DNA of 64,000 nucleotides from CADCUY01 sp964242735 (GTDB taxonomy: Bacteria > Actinomycetota > Actinomycetes > Actinomycetales > Quadrisphaeraceae), in NCBI GenBank assembly GCA_964242735.1, contig CAXTAK010000008.1:62001-126000 (forward strand), in the 5' to 3' direction. The position numbers were made by a program, and so were the translations under genes. Positions 26,379 to 35,181 of the stretch are shown one piece after another (position 1 is the stretch's first letter; each line of letters starts with the position of its first letter). The notes below the pieces were generated by a model. That model worked only from the letters and a program-made list of their open reading frames with translations, searched no databases and was not told the DNA's origin.

Positions 26379-28986
26379 GACGACTCCCCCCGAGGGGCCC
26401 CCCGGCGGCTCCCTGCTCGTCGCTGAGGACGGCGGTGACCGCATCGACCAGGTGGACCTGCAGCTGGAGATGCAGCGGTCGTACCTGGACTACGCGATGT
26501 CGGTCATCGTCAGCCGGGCCCTGCCCGACGTCCGCGACGGCCTGAAGCCGGTGCACCGCCGGGTGGTGTACGCGATGTACGACGGCGGCTACCGCCCCGA
26601 CCGCGGGTACAACAAGTGCGCCCGGGTCGTCGGCGACGTCATGGGCCAGTACCACCCCCACGGCGACTCCCCCATCTACGACGCCCTGGTGCGCCTGGCG
26701 CAGGACTGGTCGCTCCGCTACCCCCTGGTCGACGGGCAGGGCAACTTCGGCTCCCCCGGCAACGACCCCGCTGCCGCCCCGCGCTACACCGAGTGCCGCA
26801 TGGCCCCGCTGGCGCTGGAGATGGTGCGCGACATCGACCAGGACACGGTCGACTTCACGCCCAACTACGACGGCAAGACCCTCGAGCCGACGGTCCTGCC
26901 CAGCCGGTTCCCCAACCTCCTGGTGAACGGCAGTGTCGGGATCGCCGTCGGGATGGCCACCAACATCCCCCCGCACAACCTCCGCGAGGTCGCCTCCGGG
27001 GTGCAGTGGGCCCTCGACCACCCCGACGCCGGCGACGAGCAGCTCCTCGACGCGCTGATGACGCGGGTGATGGGCCCGGACTTCCCCACCCACGGCCTGG
27101 TCATGGGTCGGCGCGGCATCGAGGACATGTACCGCACCGGGCGCGGGAGCATCACGATGCGCGCTGTCGTCGAGGTCGAGGAGATCGGGGGCCGCCAGTG
27201 CCTGGTGGTCTCCCAGCTCCCCTACCAGGTCAACCCCGACAACCTCGCCCAGAAGATCGCGGACCTGGTGCGCGACGGGCGGATGTCGGGCATCGCCGAC
27301 GTGCGCGACGAGACCTCCGGCAAGACCGGTCAGCGCCTCGTCATCGTGCTGCGGCGCGACGCGGTCGCGAAGGTGGTGCTGAACAACCTCTACAAGCACA
27401 CCCCGCTGCAGGAGAACTTCGGCGCCAACATGCTCGCCCTGGTCGACGGGGTACCGCGCACCCTGAGCCTCGACGCGTTCGTCAAGCACTGGATCGCCCA
27501 CCAGGTCGACGTCGTCCAGCGACGCACCCGCTTCCGGCTGCGCCGGGCGCAGGAGCGCGCGCACATCCTCGCGGGCTACCTGCGGGCCCTCGACGCCCTC
27601 GACGCGGTGATCGCCCTGATCCGGGCGTCGGCGACGGCCGACGACGCCCGCACGGGCCTGGTGGGGCTGCTGGAGGTGGACGAGGTGCAGGCCTCGGCCA
27701 TCCTCAACCTGCAGCTGCGCCAGCTCGCGGCCCTGGAGCGCCAGCGCATCATCGACGAGAACGAGCGACTGCAGAGCGAGATCGCCGACTACGAGGACAT
27801 CCTGGCCACCCCCTCCCGCCAGCGCAGCATCGTCGGGGAGGAGCTGGCGGTCGTCGCGGAGCGGCACGGGGACGACCGCCGGACCCGGATCCAGCCCTTC
27901 GAGGGCGACATGTCGATGGAGGACCTGATCCCCGAGGAGGACGTGGTCGTCACGATCACCTCCGGGGGGTACGCCAAGCGCACCCGCGTCGACGCGTACC
28001 GCTCCCAGCGGCGCGGTGGCAAGGGCGTGCGCGGGGCGGCGCTGCGCGCGGACGACGTGGTGGGCACCTTCGCCACCACCACCAGCCACCACTGGCTGCT
28101 GTTCTTCACGAACTTCGGGCGCGTGTACCGGGCGAAGGCCTACGAGCTGCCCGAGGGCGGCCGGGACGCGCGCGGTCAGCACGTGGCGAACCTGCTGGCC
28201 TTCCAGCCCGGTGAGCACATCGCGCAGGTCCTCGCGCTGCGCGACTACGCCCAGGCGCCGTTCCTGGTGCTGGCCACGCGCGCGGGTCTGGTGAAGAAGA
28301 CCCGGCTGGTGGAGTTCGACTCCAACCGGGCCGGCGGGGTCGTCGCGGTGAACCTGCGCGAGGGGGACGAGGTGGTCTCCGCACGCCTGGTGGGGGACGG
28401 CGACGACCTGCTCATGGTCAGCCGGACGGGCATGTCCGTCAGGTTCACCGCCACCGACGACGTGCTGCGCCCGATGGGGCGCGCGACGTCGGGGGTCACC
28501 GGGATGCGCTTCCGCGACGGTGACGAGCTGCTGGCGATGGACGTGGTGCGCGAGACCACCGCCGAGGACGTGTTCGTGGTGTCCGCGAACGGCCTGGCGA
28601 AGCGCTCGCTGGTCGCCGAGCACCGCGTGCAGGGCCGGGGCGGTTACGGCATCCGGATCGCCCGGCTGTCGGAGCGGGGCGGTGACCTCGTCGGGGCGCT
28701 GCTCGTCGACGACGCCGACGAGGTGCTGGTGGTGATGCAGAGCGGGAAGGTGGTGCGCTCACGGGTGTCCGACGTGCGGACCACGGGGCGCAACACCATG
28801 GGCGTGGGCTTCGCGGCCGTCGCACCGGGGGACGCGATCATCGCCATCGCCCGCAACGTCGAGCGCGTGGTCGAGGCGCAGGTCGACGGTGATGGTCTAC
28901 CCTCCGACGACCCGGGACCCGGGGGGCAGGGCGAGCCGCCCGACCTCGACGACGAGCCGGCTCCTGACGAGGGGATGGACCAGTGA
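26371..28986 (+). CDS. gyrA: DNA gyrase subunit A
   Basis: 871 residues. The breakage-reunion domain begins SYLDYAMSVIVSRALPDVRD; the quinolone-determining stretch reads YHPHGDSPIYDALVRLAQ, keeping Ser and Asp at the two key positions. The catalytic Tyr is in APRYTECRMAP. The C-terminal beta-pinwheel with the GyrA-box region RRGGKGVRG is complete, followed by an acidic tail. It cuts and reseals DNA to introduce negative supercoils with GyrB. Confidence 0.97.
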   Translation: MSETTPPEGPPGGSLLVAEDGGDRIDQVDLQLEMQRSYLDYAMSVIVSRALPDVRDGLKPVHRRVVYAMYDGGYRPDRGYNKCARVVGDVMGQYHPHGDSPIYDALVRLAQDWSLRYPLVDGQGNFGSPGNDPAAAPRYTECRMAPLALEMVRDIDQDTVDFTPNYDGKTLEPTVLPSRFPNLLVNGSVGIAVGMATNIPPHNLREVASGVQWALDHPDAGDEQLLDALMTRVMGPDFPTHGLVMGRRGIEDMYRTGRGSITMRAVVEVEEIGGRQCLVVSQLPYQVNPDNLAQKIADLVRDGRMSGIADVRDETSGKTGQRLVIVLRRDAVAKVVLNNLYKHTPLQENFGANMLALVDGVPRTLSLDAFVKHWIAHQVDVVQRRTRFRLRRAQERAHILAGYLRALDALDAVIALIRASATADDARTGLVGLLEVDEVQASAILNLQLRQLAALERQRIIDENERLQSEIADYEDILATPSRQRSIVGEELAVVAERHGDDRRTRIQPFEGDMSMEDLIPEEDVVVTITSGGYAKRTRVDAYRSQRRGGKGVRGAALRADDVVGTFATTTSHHWLLFFTNFGRVYRAKAYELPEGGRDARGQHVANLLAFQPGEHIAQVLALRDYAQAPFLVLATRAGLVKKTRLVEFDSNRAGGVVAVNLREGDEVVSARLVGDGDDLLMVSRTGMSVRFTATDDVLRPMGRATSGVTGMRFRDGDELLAMDVVRETTAEDVFVVSANGLAKRSLVAEHRVQGRGGYGIRIARLSERGGDLVGALLVDDADEVLVVMQSGKVVRSRVSDVRTTGRNTMGVGFAAVAPGDAIIAIARNVERVVEAQVDGDGLPSDDPGPGGQGEPPDLDDEPAPDEGMDQ

Positions 28987-29591
28987 GCTCCTCCAGCGCG
29001 TCCACGCGGCCTGCCGGCGTGGCCCGGCCCGGGCAGACGAGCGCGGCGCCCGCAGCGCCGTCGGGGACCGGAGGGCGGCAGGCGCCGCCGGCCCGCCCCG
29101 GTGCGGGAGCCGGCCCGGGTGGGGCGCAGCCCCCGCCCGAGCAGGGCCCGCCCGCCCGGCCCGTGGTGGAGAGGCCCGTGGCGCCGGCTCCAGCGGGGCA
29201 GCAGGCGCCGGCGGAGGACGCCGCGTCGGGCCCGCGCCAGGTGCGCCTGACCGTCGGTCGGGTCAACCCGTGGTCTGTCCTGAAGCTGTCGTTCCTGGTC
29301 TCCGTCGCCCTGGGGGTGGCCCTGGTGGTCGCCGTCGCGGTCCTGTGGAGCGTGCTGCAGGCCATGGGCGTCTTCGCCGACGTCTCCGCGGTCGTCGTGC
29401 AGGTGGTCGGGGAGGACTCCGGCTTCGACCTCTCCCAGGTCCTGGCGCTGCGCCGCGTGCTGTCGCTCGCGGTGGTCGTGGCGGTGGTCGACGTCGTCCT
29501 GCTGACCCTGCTCGCGACCCTGGCGGCGGTGCTCTACAACATCTGCAGCGCCCTGGTCGGCGGTGTCCGCCTCACGCTGACCGACGACTGA
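28983..29591 (+). CDS. DUF3566 membrane protein
   Basis: 202 residues from a GTG overlapping the gyrA stop (GTGA). The first 95 residues are Pro/Ala/Gly rich. The DUF3566 core follows: RQVRLTVGRVNPWSVLKLSF, two hydrophobic segments (LVSVALGVALVVAVAVLW and VVAVVDVVLLTLLATLAAVL) and the end ICSALVGGVRLTLTDD. A DUF3566 protein right after gyrA is a constant feature of actinobacteria; its function is unknown. Confidence 0.93.
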   Translation: MSSSSASTRPAGVARPGQTSAAPAAPSGTGGRQAPPARPGAGAGPGGAQPPPEQGPPARPVVERPVAPAPAGQQAPAEDAASGPRQVRLTVGRVNPWSVLKLSFLVSVALGVALVVAVAVLWSVLQAMGVFADVSAVVVQVVGEDSGFDLSQVLALRRVLSLAVVVAVVDVVLLTLLATLAAVLYNICSALVGGVRLTLTDD

Positions 29592-29771
29592 GCCGGGCGC
29601 CAGCGCCGGGTCCCAGGACCAGGCGTGCGGACCGGGCGCGCGTGACGCGAGGCCGCCGCCTGTCGCGCCACCCGGATCTGTGCCGTCCAGCTCTGCCAGG
29701 ACCCCCCTCCACCCGCACGCTGCGATGAGCCGGGTCGGCACCCGGCAGCGTGTAGCCTCGGAGGTGCCCGC

Positions 29772-29845
29772 GGGCCTATAGCTCAGACGGTTAGAGCGCT
29801 TCCCTGATAAGGAAGAGGTCAGAGGTTCAAGTCCTCTTAGGCCCA
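29772..29845 (+). tRNA. tRNA-Ile (GAT)
   Basis: A full cloverleaf: acceptor GGGCCTA pairs with TAGGCCC, the anticodon loop CTGATAA gives GAT, and the T-arm contains GGTTCAAGTCC. The 3' CCA is not encoded. It stands after gyrA/DUF3566, its usual place. Confidence 0.96.
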
Positions 29846-29869
29846 CTCCCGCCCCGCTGGGCGGAACAC

Positions 29870-29942
29870 GGGGGCGTGGCGCAAGTGGTAGCGCACCTGC
29901 TTTGCAAGCAGGGGGTTAGGGGTTCGAGTCCCCTCGCCTCCA
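29870..29942 (+). tRNA. tRNA-Ala (TGC)
   Basis: Acceptor GGGGGCG pairs with CGCCTCC (one G-U), the anticodon loop TTTGCAA gives TGC, and the T-arm has GGTTCGAGTCC. It lies 24 bp after tRNA-Ile, probably on the same transcript. The CCA is not encoded. Confidence 0.96.
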
Positions 29943-29962
29943 CGGCCGCCCGACCGCGGTCG

Positions 29963-30011
29963 GGACGACGAAGGCCCGGACCGCGCGGTGCGGTGCGGGC
30001 CTTCGTCGTCC
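29963..30011. terminator. Bidirectional hairpin terminator
   Basis: A perfect 16-bp stem: GGACGACGAAGGCCCG at 29963-29978 pairs with its reverse complement at 29996-30011, with a 17-base loop. It lies between the tRNA pair and the convergent gene that stops at 30029, so it can end both transcripts. There is no long U-tract, as is common in actinobacteria. Confidence 0.85.
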
Positions 30012-30028
30012 TCCGGGTGGGCCGGCGG

Positions 30029-31087
30029 TCAGCTGCCCGGTGTGGTCCCACCGGTCGTGGGCTTGCGCGGCTTGGCCGTGCCCTGGGTGGCGTCCGGCGC
30101 CGTGGTCGTGCTGTCCACCACCGGGGGCGCGGCGGCGGCGGTCCCGGTGGCCGTCGTGGCGATCGGGGTGGTGGTCGTGCTCGTGGCGCCGGCGGCGGGC
30201 CCGGCGCTCGACGTGGTGCCCGTGCCCGTGCTGAGGGCGTCGGTGCTGCTGGCCGGGCTGCTGGCCGGGCTGCCGGTGGCGGCGGTGCTCGTGCCACCGG
30301 TCATCGTGGTCGCCGGCCCGGAGGGCGTGGTGTCACCGGTCAGGTCCGGGGTGGCGTTCACCCCGTCGGGAGCCGGCGGGTCGACATCGGTGGACTGCGA
30401 GGCGACCCCACCGGAACCCACGGAGTCGCCCTGGCCCGGTGAGCTGAGGCGGTCCGGGCCCGCGGTGGTCCTGGTGGCCGTCGCCGGCACCCACGGGTCG
30501 TTCGCGGGGCGCTGGCTCTTCCACACGGTGTACCCGGTGGCGCCCGCGGCGCCGATGGCGCCGACGAGCACGAGGATGCGGCCGACCCCGCGGGCCGCCT
30601 TCGGCTCCGGCTTGCCCTGCGCCCGCAACGATGCGGAGTGCGCGACCTTCAGCGACGTGGTGCTGCGGTCCGCGACGACCTCGGTCGCGGTGGCGGCCTT
30701 CGCGGCGGCAGCGGTGGTCGCGGCGGTGACCACCGTGACCAGCCGGGGCAGGAGGTCGTCGACGATCTTGTCGCGCGTGGCCCCGACCTTCGGCGTCAGC
30801 GCCGAAGCGGCCTGCTCCACACGGGGGGCGGCGGCACCGACACCGCGCTCGTAGGCGGTGTCCAGGCCCGCCCGGCCGCGCGTGCGGACGTCGGCGATGC
30901 GCGGACCGGCCCAGGCGCCCACGGGCGCGGCGCGGTCGCGCAGGACGGCGGCCTGGGCGCTGAGGAGCGATGCCTGCTTGCTGACGACGTCGGCCTGCTT
31001 GCGCAGACCGCGCGGCGCCACGGCCAGCTCCTTCCCCACGGGCTCGGTCACGGTGATCTGCTTGCTGCGTCGGATGGTGATGGCCAC
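30029..31087 (-). CDS. Predicted membrane-anchored protein, DUF5324/DLW-39-like position
   Basis: 352 residues. The N-terminal 165 are Ala/Lys/Arg rich with likely helical stretches (PRVEQAASALTPKVGATRDK). One membrane segment follows (about residues 170-187, ILVLVGAIGAAGATGYTVW), ending KSQRPANDPWVP. The remaining about 150 residues are Thr/Ser/Pro/Ala rich, probably extracytoplasmic. In Streptomyces a DUF5324 protein and a tiny DLW-39 protein lie near this tRNA pair; similarity of layout suggests a relation, but I cannot confirm homology. Function unknown. Confidence 0.7.
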   Translation of the reverse strand: MAITIRRSKQITVTEPVGKELAVAPRGLRKQADVVSKQASLLSAQAAVLRDRAAPVGAWAGPRIADVRTRGRAGLDTAYERGVGAAAPRVEQAASALTPKVGATRDKIVDDLLPRLVTVVTAATTAAAAKAATATEVVADRSTTSLKVAHSASLRAQGKPEPKAARGVGRILVLVGAIGAAGATGYTVWKSQRPANDPWVPATATRTTAGPDRLSSPGQGDSVGSGGVASQSTDVDPPAPDGVNATPDLTGDTTPSGPATTMTGGTSTAATGSPASSPASSTDALSTGTGTTSSAGPAAGATSTTTTPIATTATGTAAAAPPVVDSTTTAPDATQGTAKPRKPTTGGTTPGS

Positions 31088-31314
31088 TCGTCCTCCTCAC
31101 GGCACCAGCGGCGCTCTCGCCCGCTGGCCCTGGCTGGGTTGGTCCTGATCCATCCTGCCGCTCCCACCTGGTGGTCGCTACCAGGACCCGTGATCACCCA
31201 CGACGACTCCCGTGGCACGCGGTCACGACGGCCCGTCGCGGGCACCTCGGGCGGCCACCCCCCACGGCGACCGGCCCGGTGCGGGGCCGTGGGCCGCGGT
31301 GCGAGGATGGCGCC

Positions 31315-31854
31315 ATGGAGGCCACCCCCACGACCACCCGAGCGACGCTGCACACCAACCACGGGGACGTCGTGGTGACGCTGTTCCCCCAGCACGCGCC
31401 CAAGACGGTCGCCAACTTCACCGGGCTCGCCAGCGGCTCGAGGGAGTGGACCGACCCGCGGACCCGGCAGCAGCGCCAGGACCCGTTCTTCGACGGTCTG
31501 ACGTTCCACCGCATCATCCCCGGGTTCATGATCCAGGGCGGTGACCCGCTCGGCACCGGCACCGGCGGCCCCGGGTACGCCTTCGACGACGAGATCCACC
31601 CCGAGCTGGACTTCAACGCCCCCTACAAGCTCGCGATGGCCAACGCCGGCAAGCAGGGCGGCAAGGGCACCAACGGCTCGCAGTTCTTCATCACCACCGG
31701 CGCGGCTCAGTGGCTGATGGGCAAGCACACGATCTTCGGTGAGGTCGCCGACGACGCGAGCCGCGCCGTCGTCGACGCCATCGCCGCCGTGCCCACCGGG
31801 TCCATGGACCGCCCGAAGACCCCCGTCGTGGTCGAGAGGGTGAGCCTGGGCTGA
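31315..31854 (+). CDS. ppiA: Peptidyl-prolyl cis-trans isomerase (cyclophilin)
   Basis: A 179-residue cytosolic cyclophilin. Evidence: GDVVVTLFPQHAPKTVANFT, DGLTFHRIIPGFMIQGGDP with the catalytic FHRIIPGFMIQGGD motif, MANAGKQGGKGTNGSQFFIT, and HTIFGEV. The ATG at 31315 is chosen over the open frame upstream. Its stop overlaps the proposed CTG start of the rhomboid gene (CTGA). Confidence 0.94.
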   Translation: MEATPTTTRATLHTNHGDVVVTLFPQHAPKTVANFTGLASGSREWTDPRTRQQRQDPFFDGLTFHRIIPGFMIQGGDPLGTGTGGPGYAFDDEIHPELDFNAPYKLAMANAGKQGGKGTNGSQFFITTGAAQWLMGKHTIFGEVADDASRAVVDAIAAVPTGSMDRPKTPVVVERVSLG

Positions 31855-32729
31855 GCAGCCCCCTCGGCGCGCAGACCGGCGCTGCACCGCCGCCACCGGT
31901 CTGCCCGCGCCACCCCGACCGCGAGTCCTACGTCCGCTGCCAGCGGTGCGAGCGTCCCACCTGCCCGGCGTGCCAGCGCGAGGCGCCGGTGGGCGTCCAG
32001 TGCGTGGACTGCGTCGCTGCCGCAGCGCGCGCCAGACCGGTGGCGCGCACCGCCTTCGGTGGGCGGGTCACCGACGGCCGACCCGTGGTCACCTACACGA
32101 TCATGGGCCTGTGCGCTGCGGCGTACCTGCTGCAGCGGACCGGCGGTGGGCTCGTCGAGGCGCTGTTCGCGTTCTACCCGTCCCTGGCAGCGGCGCAGCC
32201 GTGGCGGTTCATCACCACCGCCTTCCTCCACTCCTCCGGCAACATCCTGCACATCGCCTTCAACCTCTACGCGCTGTTCCTGACCGGGCCCTACCTGGAG
32301 CAGGTGCTGGGCAGGGCGCGCTTCGCCGCCCTCTACCTCGTCGCCGCTCTCGGGGGCTCCGTGGGGTACCTGCTGCTCACCCCGGTCGGGGCGCCCGGCA
32401 CGGTGGGCGCCTCCGGGGCGGTCTTCGGCCTCTTCGGGGCGCTGCTGGTGATCCAGCGCCGGATGGGGCGCCGCAGCTCCCAGATCGTCGGCGTGCTGGT
32501 CGTCAACGGCGTCCTCGGCTTCGTCCCGGGTCTGAACATCGCCTGGCAGGCGCACCTGGGGGGCTTCGTCACCGGGGTGGCCCTGGCGGCGGTGCTGGTC
32601 GGTGCCCCTCACCGGCGCAGGGCCGGCGGGGCCTCGCGCCGCACCGCGGTGCAGGCGGCGGGCATCACCGGGATCGTGCTCGTGCTGGTGGTCGCAGCGG
32701 CGCTGCGGGTCGCGCTCGTCGGTGTCTGA
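31851..32729 (+). CDS. Rhomboid family intramembrane serine protease with zinc-finger N-terminus
   Basis: The first ATG/GTG in this frame is the GTG at 31989, but the frame is open upstream and codes a complete zinc-binding N-terminus, CPRHPDRESYVRCQRCERPT then CPACQ and CVDC, as normal for actinobacterial rhomboids next to the cyclophilin gene. No ATG or GTG covers it; a CTG at 31851 overlaps the cyclophilin stop as CTGA and would give 292 residues. Catalytic Ser is in VGASGAVFGLFGALL and His in AWQAHLGGFVTG, within six or seven membrane segments. The start is inferred; the gene is certain. Confidence 0.88.
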   Translation: MSSPLGAQTGAAPPPPVCPRHPDRESYVRCQRCERPTCPACQREAPVGVQCVDCVAAAARARPVARTAFGGRVTDGRPVVTYTIMGLCAAAYLLQRTGGGLVEALFAFYPSLAAAQPWRFITTAFLHSSGNILHIAFNLYALFLTGPYLEQVLGRARFAALYLVAALGGSVGYLLLTPVGAPGTVGASGAVFGLFGALLVIQRRMGRRSSQIVGVLVVNGVLGFVPGLNIAWQAHLGGFVTGVALAAVLVGAPHRRRAGGASRRTAVQAAGITGIVLVLVVAAALRVALVGV

Positions 32730-32812
32730 GCACCCCGGAGGCCCGGTGCGCGACCGGTGCCGCCGCGGTCCAGGGCGGTGCTCGCGGGCGACGAGTCACA
32801 GGTCGTCAACAC

Positions 32813-32821
32813 TGTGGACAA
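32813..32821. promoter_or_regulatory. Isolated DnaA box between the rhomboid gene and crgA
   Basis: TGTGGACAA (reverse complement TTGTCCACA) is a full match to the actinobacterial DnaA box, about 13 kb from oriC, in a gap between convergent genes. One isolated box may be chance. Confidence 0.5.
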
Positions 32822-32876
32822 CTGCTGGGGACGGTGAGTGAAGAGCCGTTCACCGAGGGCCACCGCGGTGGGGCGA

Positions 32877-33251
32877 CTACCGCCAGCGGGTGGTCATCGC
32901 GAAGCCGGCGATGATGAGGGCGAAGCCCACCCCCAGGTTCCACGCGCCCAGCGCCGGGACGGGCAGCTGCGCCACGCCGCTGAGGTAGAACACCACGATC
33001 CACAGCAGTCCGGCGATCATGAGGCCGAGCATCACCGGCACCCACCACCGCGGCGTCGGGGCCGGGGCGGGGCGGGGGGCCCGCTCGGAGCCGCCGCCGG
33101 CCTCGACCAGCTCATCGGGCAGCGCGGGCCCGCTCGAGCCCGACGACGTCGGCGCGGAGGCAGCGGGCACGACCGTCCCGCGGGCGGAGGCGGCTCCACC
33201 GCGCAGCCCTCGCGGCGCCGACCGGTCGCGGGGCTTCCTCGGCTCGCGCAC
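32877..33251 (-). CDS. crgA: Cell division protein CrgA
   Basis: 124 residues from the GTG at 33251, with GGGAGG five bases upstream. A disordered N-terminus ends in PRWWVPVMLGLMIAGLLWIV, followed by the second membrane helix and the C-terminal WNLGVGFALIIAGFAMTTRW, the CrgA signature. CrgA is a two-helix membrane protein that links FtsZ with septal peptidoglycan synthesis. It is divergent from the DUF881 gene. Confidence 0.92.
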   Translation of the reverse strand: MREPRKPRDRSAPRGLRGGAASARGTVVPAASAPTSSGSSGPALPDELVEAGGGSERAPRPAPAPTPRWWVPVMLGLMIAGLLWIVVFYLSGVAQLPVPALGAWNLGVGFALIIAGFAMTTRWR

Positions 33252-33347
33252 ATCGCCTCCCGGCGGGTCCTGTGGTGCCGCGGGGGGCACCTGGTCCTGG
33301 GTGCCGCGGGCGGCACGGTGGGTGACCGCCCGGCTAGCGTGGGCAGC

Positions 33348-34079
33348 ATGACCAGCGTAGGGCCGCGCCGCCCCGCGCGGGGCCGTCGCCTCGCCTCCCT
33401 CGCGGTCTTCGCCGCCGCCGGCGCCCTGTTCGTCACCAGCGCCACCACCGCCGGTGGGGGCCAGCTGCGCGAGCGGTCGGGTGACCTGCCCGGGCTCGTG
33501 GGCCGCGAGCAGGACCGCGTGAGCGAGCGCACCGAGGAGGTCGCGGATCTGCGCACGGAGATCGACGCGCTGACCGCCGCCGCGGACGACCCCCGCGCCG
33601 ACGCCCTCGTGCGGCAGGCCGACGCCCTGGTGCCCGCGGCCGGCGTCGCCGCCGCCACCGGTGCCGGGGTGGTCGTCACCCTCGACGACGCGCCGCTGGG
33701 CCAGGCCAGCGCCGCCTCGGTCGACGCCGACCTCCTGCTGGTGCACCAGCAGGACCTGCAGGCCGTGGTCAACGCCCTGTGGGCCGGGGGCGCGGAGCAC
33801 GTGGCGCTGATGGACCAGCCGATCATCTCCACCTCGGCGGTGCGGTGCGTGGGCAACACCCTGCGCCTGCAGGGGCAGCTGTACGCCCCGCCCTACGTGG
33901 TGACCGCCCTCGGTGACCCCGACGAGCTGGAGGTCGCCCTGGAGGCGTCCCCGGAGGTGACGGCGTACCGGGAGTTCCAGTCCCTGGGCCTGGGGTGGGA
34001 CCTGCAGCGCTCGCAGGACCTCAGCGTGCCCTCGTGGTCCGGGCCGCTGGAGCTGCGCCACGCCCGCCCGGTCGCCTGA
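33348..34079 (+). CDS. DUF881 family protein
   Basis: 243 residues: an Arg-rich start, a membrane segment (about residues 15-33), a short coiled coil with DLRTEIDALTAAADD, then the DUF881 core TGAGVVVTLDDAP, VHQQDLQAVVNALWAGGAEH and SAVRCVGNTLRLQGQLYAPP. Anchored in the membrane with most of the protein outside. The family occurs beside crgA in actinobacteria; function is unknown, presumed division or envelope related. Confidence 0.92.
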   Translation: MTSVGPRRPARGRRLASLAVFAAAGALFVTSATTAGGGQLRERSGDLPGLVGREQDRVSERTEEVADLRTEIDALTAAADDPRADALVRQADALVPAAGVAAATGAGVVVTLDDAPLGQASAASVDADLLLVHQQDLQAVVNALWAGGAEHVALMDQPIISTSAVRCVGNTLRLQGQLYAPPYVVTALGDPDELEVALEASPEVTAYREFQSLGLGWDLQRSQDLSVPSWSGPLELRHARPVA

Positions 34080-34101
34080 CGGGCTCTGGGACCATGGCGC
34101 G

Positions 34102-34725
34102 GTGACGCGCATCCTCGTCGTGGACAACTACGACAGCTTCGTGTGGACCATCGTCGACTACCTGACCCAGCTCGGTGCCCGGTGCACGGTGGTGCGCAAC
34201 GACGACGTCGGTCCCGAGGCCGCCGACGACGCGGACGGCGTGCTGCTCTCCCCCGGGCCCGGGACCCCCGACCAAGCGGGGGTCAGCTCGGCGATGGTGC
34301 GCCGCGCCGCGGACACCGCCACCCCGCTGCTCGGGGTGTGCCTGGGCCACCAGGCGCTGGGGGAGGTCTTCGGGGCGACCGTCACCCGCGCGAGCGAGCT
34401 GCTGCACGGGAAGACCAGCGAGGTCGAGCACTCCGGCGGCGGCGTCCTCGCGGGCCTGCCGCAGCCCTTCACGGCCACCCGCTACCACTCGCTCGCGGTC
34501 GTCGCCGACACCGTCCCCCCTGAGCTGGAGGTCACCGCGCGCACCGCCGGCGGCGTCGTCATGGGCCTGCAGCACCGGGAGCTGCCCCTGCACGGGGTGC
34601 AGTTCCACCCCGAGTCGGTGCTCACCCAGGGCGGGCACCGCCTGCTGGCGAACTGGCTCGAGCTCTGCGGCGCGGACGGCGCGGTGGAGCGCGCGGCGGG
34701 CATGGCGCCGCTGGTGCGCCGCTAG
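34102..34725 (+). CDS. pabA: Aminodeoxychorismate/anthranilate synthase glutaminase component
   Basis: A 207-residue class I glutamine amidotransferase. Evidence: LVVDNYDSFVWTIVDYLTQLG, SPGPGTPDQAG, the nucleophile region LGVCLGHQALGEVFG and the His/Glu end GVQFHPESVLTQGG. It makes ammonia for 4-amino-4-deoxychorismate (folate) or anthranilate (Trp); TrpG and PabA cannot be told apart here, and no large subunit is nearby. It starts at a GTG and ends in TAG. Confidence 0.93.
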   Translation: MTRILVVDNYDSFVWTIVDYLTQLGARCTVVRNDDVGPEAADDADGVLLSPGPGTPDQAGVSSAMVRRAADTATPLLGVCLGHQALGEVFGATVTRASELLHGKTSEVEHSGGGVLAGLPQPFTATRYHSLAVVADTVPPELEVTARTAGGVVMGLQHRELPLHGVQFHPESVLTQGGHRLLANWLELCGADGAVERAAGMAPLVRR

Positions 34726-34782
34726 CGCCGCTCCCGCGGCTGCTCGGGCCCGGTCCGCCGCGCCGACCGCCCCGGGCGGGGC

Positions 34783-35082
34783 TCACGCCGGACGCAGGAG
34801 CCCGGCATCCACCCAGGCCATGACCAGCACCGGCTCGTCACCGCCGACGACGTAGGCGACCTGCGCGCTCCACCCCTGGGACGGCGGCGGTCGGCGGCGC
34901 CACTGCACCACCACCGCGGGCCACCACCCCGGGGCGTCGTCCGGCCCGCGGACCCAGCAGTGCACCCGCGCGCGCCGCAGGGCGCCGGTGGCGGGGTCCA
35001 GCGCGTCGGGGGTCAGCGGTCGGGTCGCCCGCCGGTGCGGCTCGCTCAGCCACACCGGTGCCGGCGTGCCGGGTCGGTTCAT
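34783..35082 (-). CDS. Small conserved hypothetical protein
   Basis: About 99 residues from the ATG at 35082 (MNRPGTPAPVWLSEPHRRA); a GTG at 35148 would extend it by 22. The sequence ends VHCWVRGPDDAPGWWPAVVV and VVGGDEPVLVMAWVDAGLLR, a small Trp-rich beta-type protein seen beside pknB or pabA in related genomes as far as I recall. It is convergent with pabA. No function can be given. Confidence 0.6.
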   Translation of the reverse strand: MNRPGTPAPVWLSEPHRRATRPLTPDALDPATGALRRARVHCWVRGPDDAPGWWPAVVVQWRRRPPPSQGWSAQVAYVVGGDEPVLVMAWVDAGLLRPA

Positions 35083-35181
35083 CCCCCCCGCCACACCGCC
35101 GGACAGTACGGGTGTTCGATCCGTGGTGGTTGGTGGGCGCGCTGTCACACCCGGGTGGTCGGGATGGCGCGAGACCCGTGC

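Noticed and set aside
23427..26444. Open frame of about 1005 codons on the minus strand
   Set aside because: Antisense to dciA and gyrB, which are certain; the translation has no recognisable domain.
35085..35180. Promoter call for the pknB-side gap
   Set aside because: pknB is the last gene of its operon and the sequence shows no clear -10/-35 pair on either strand.
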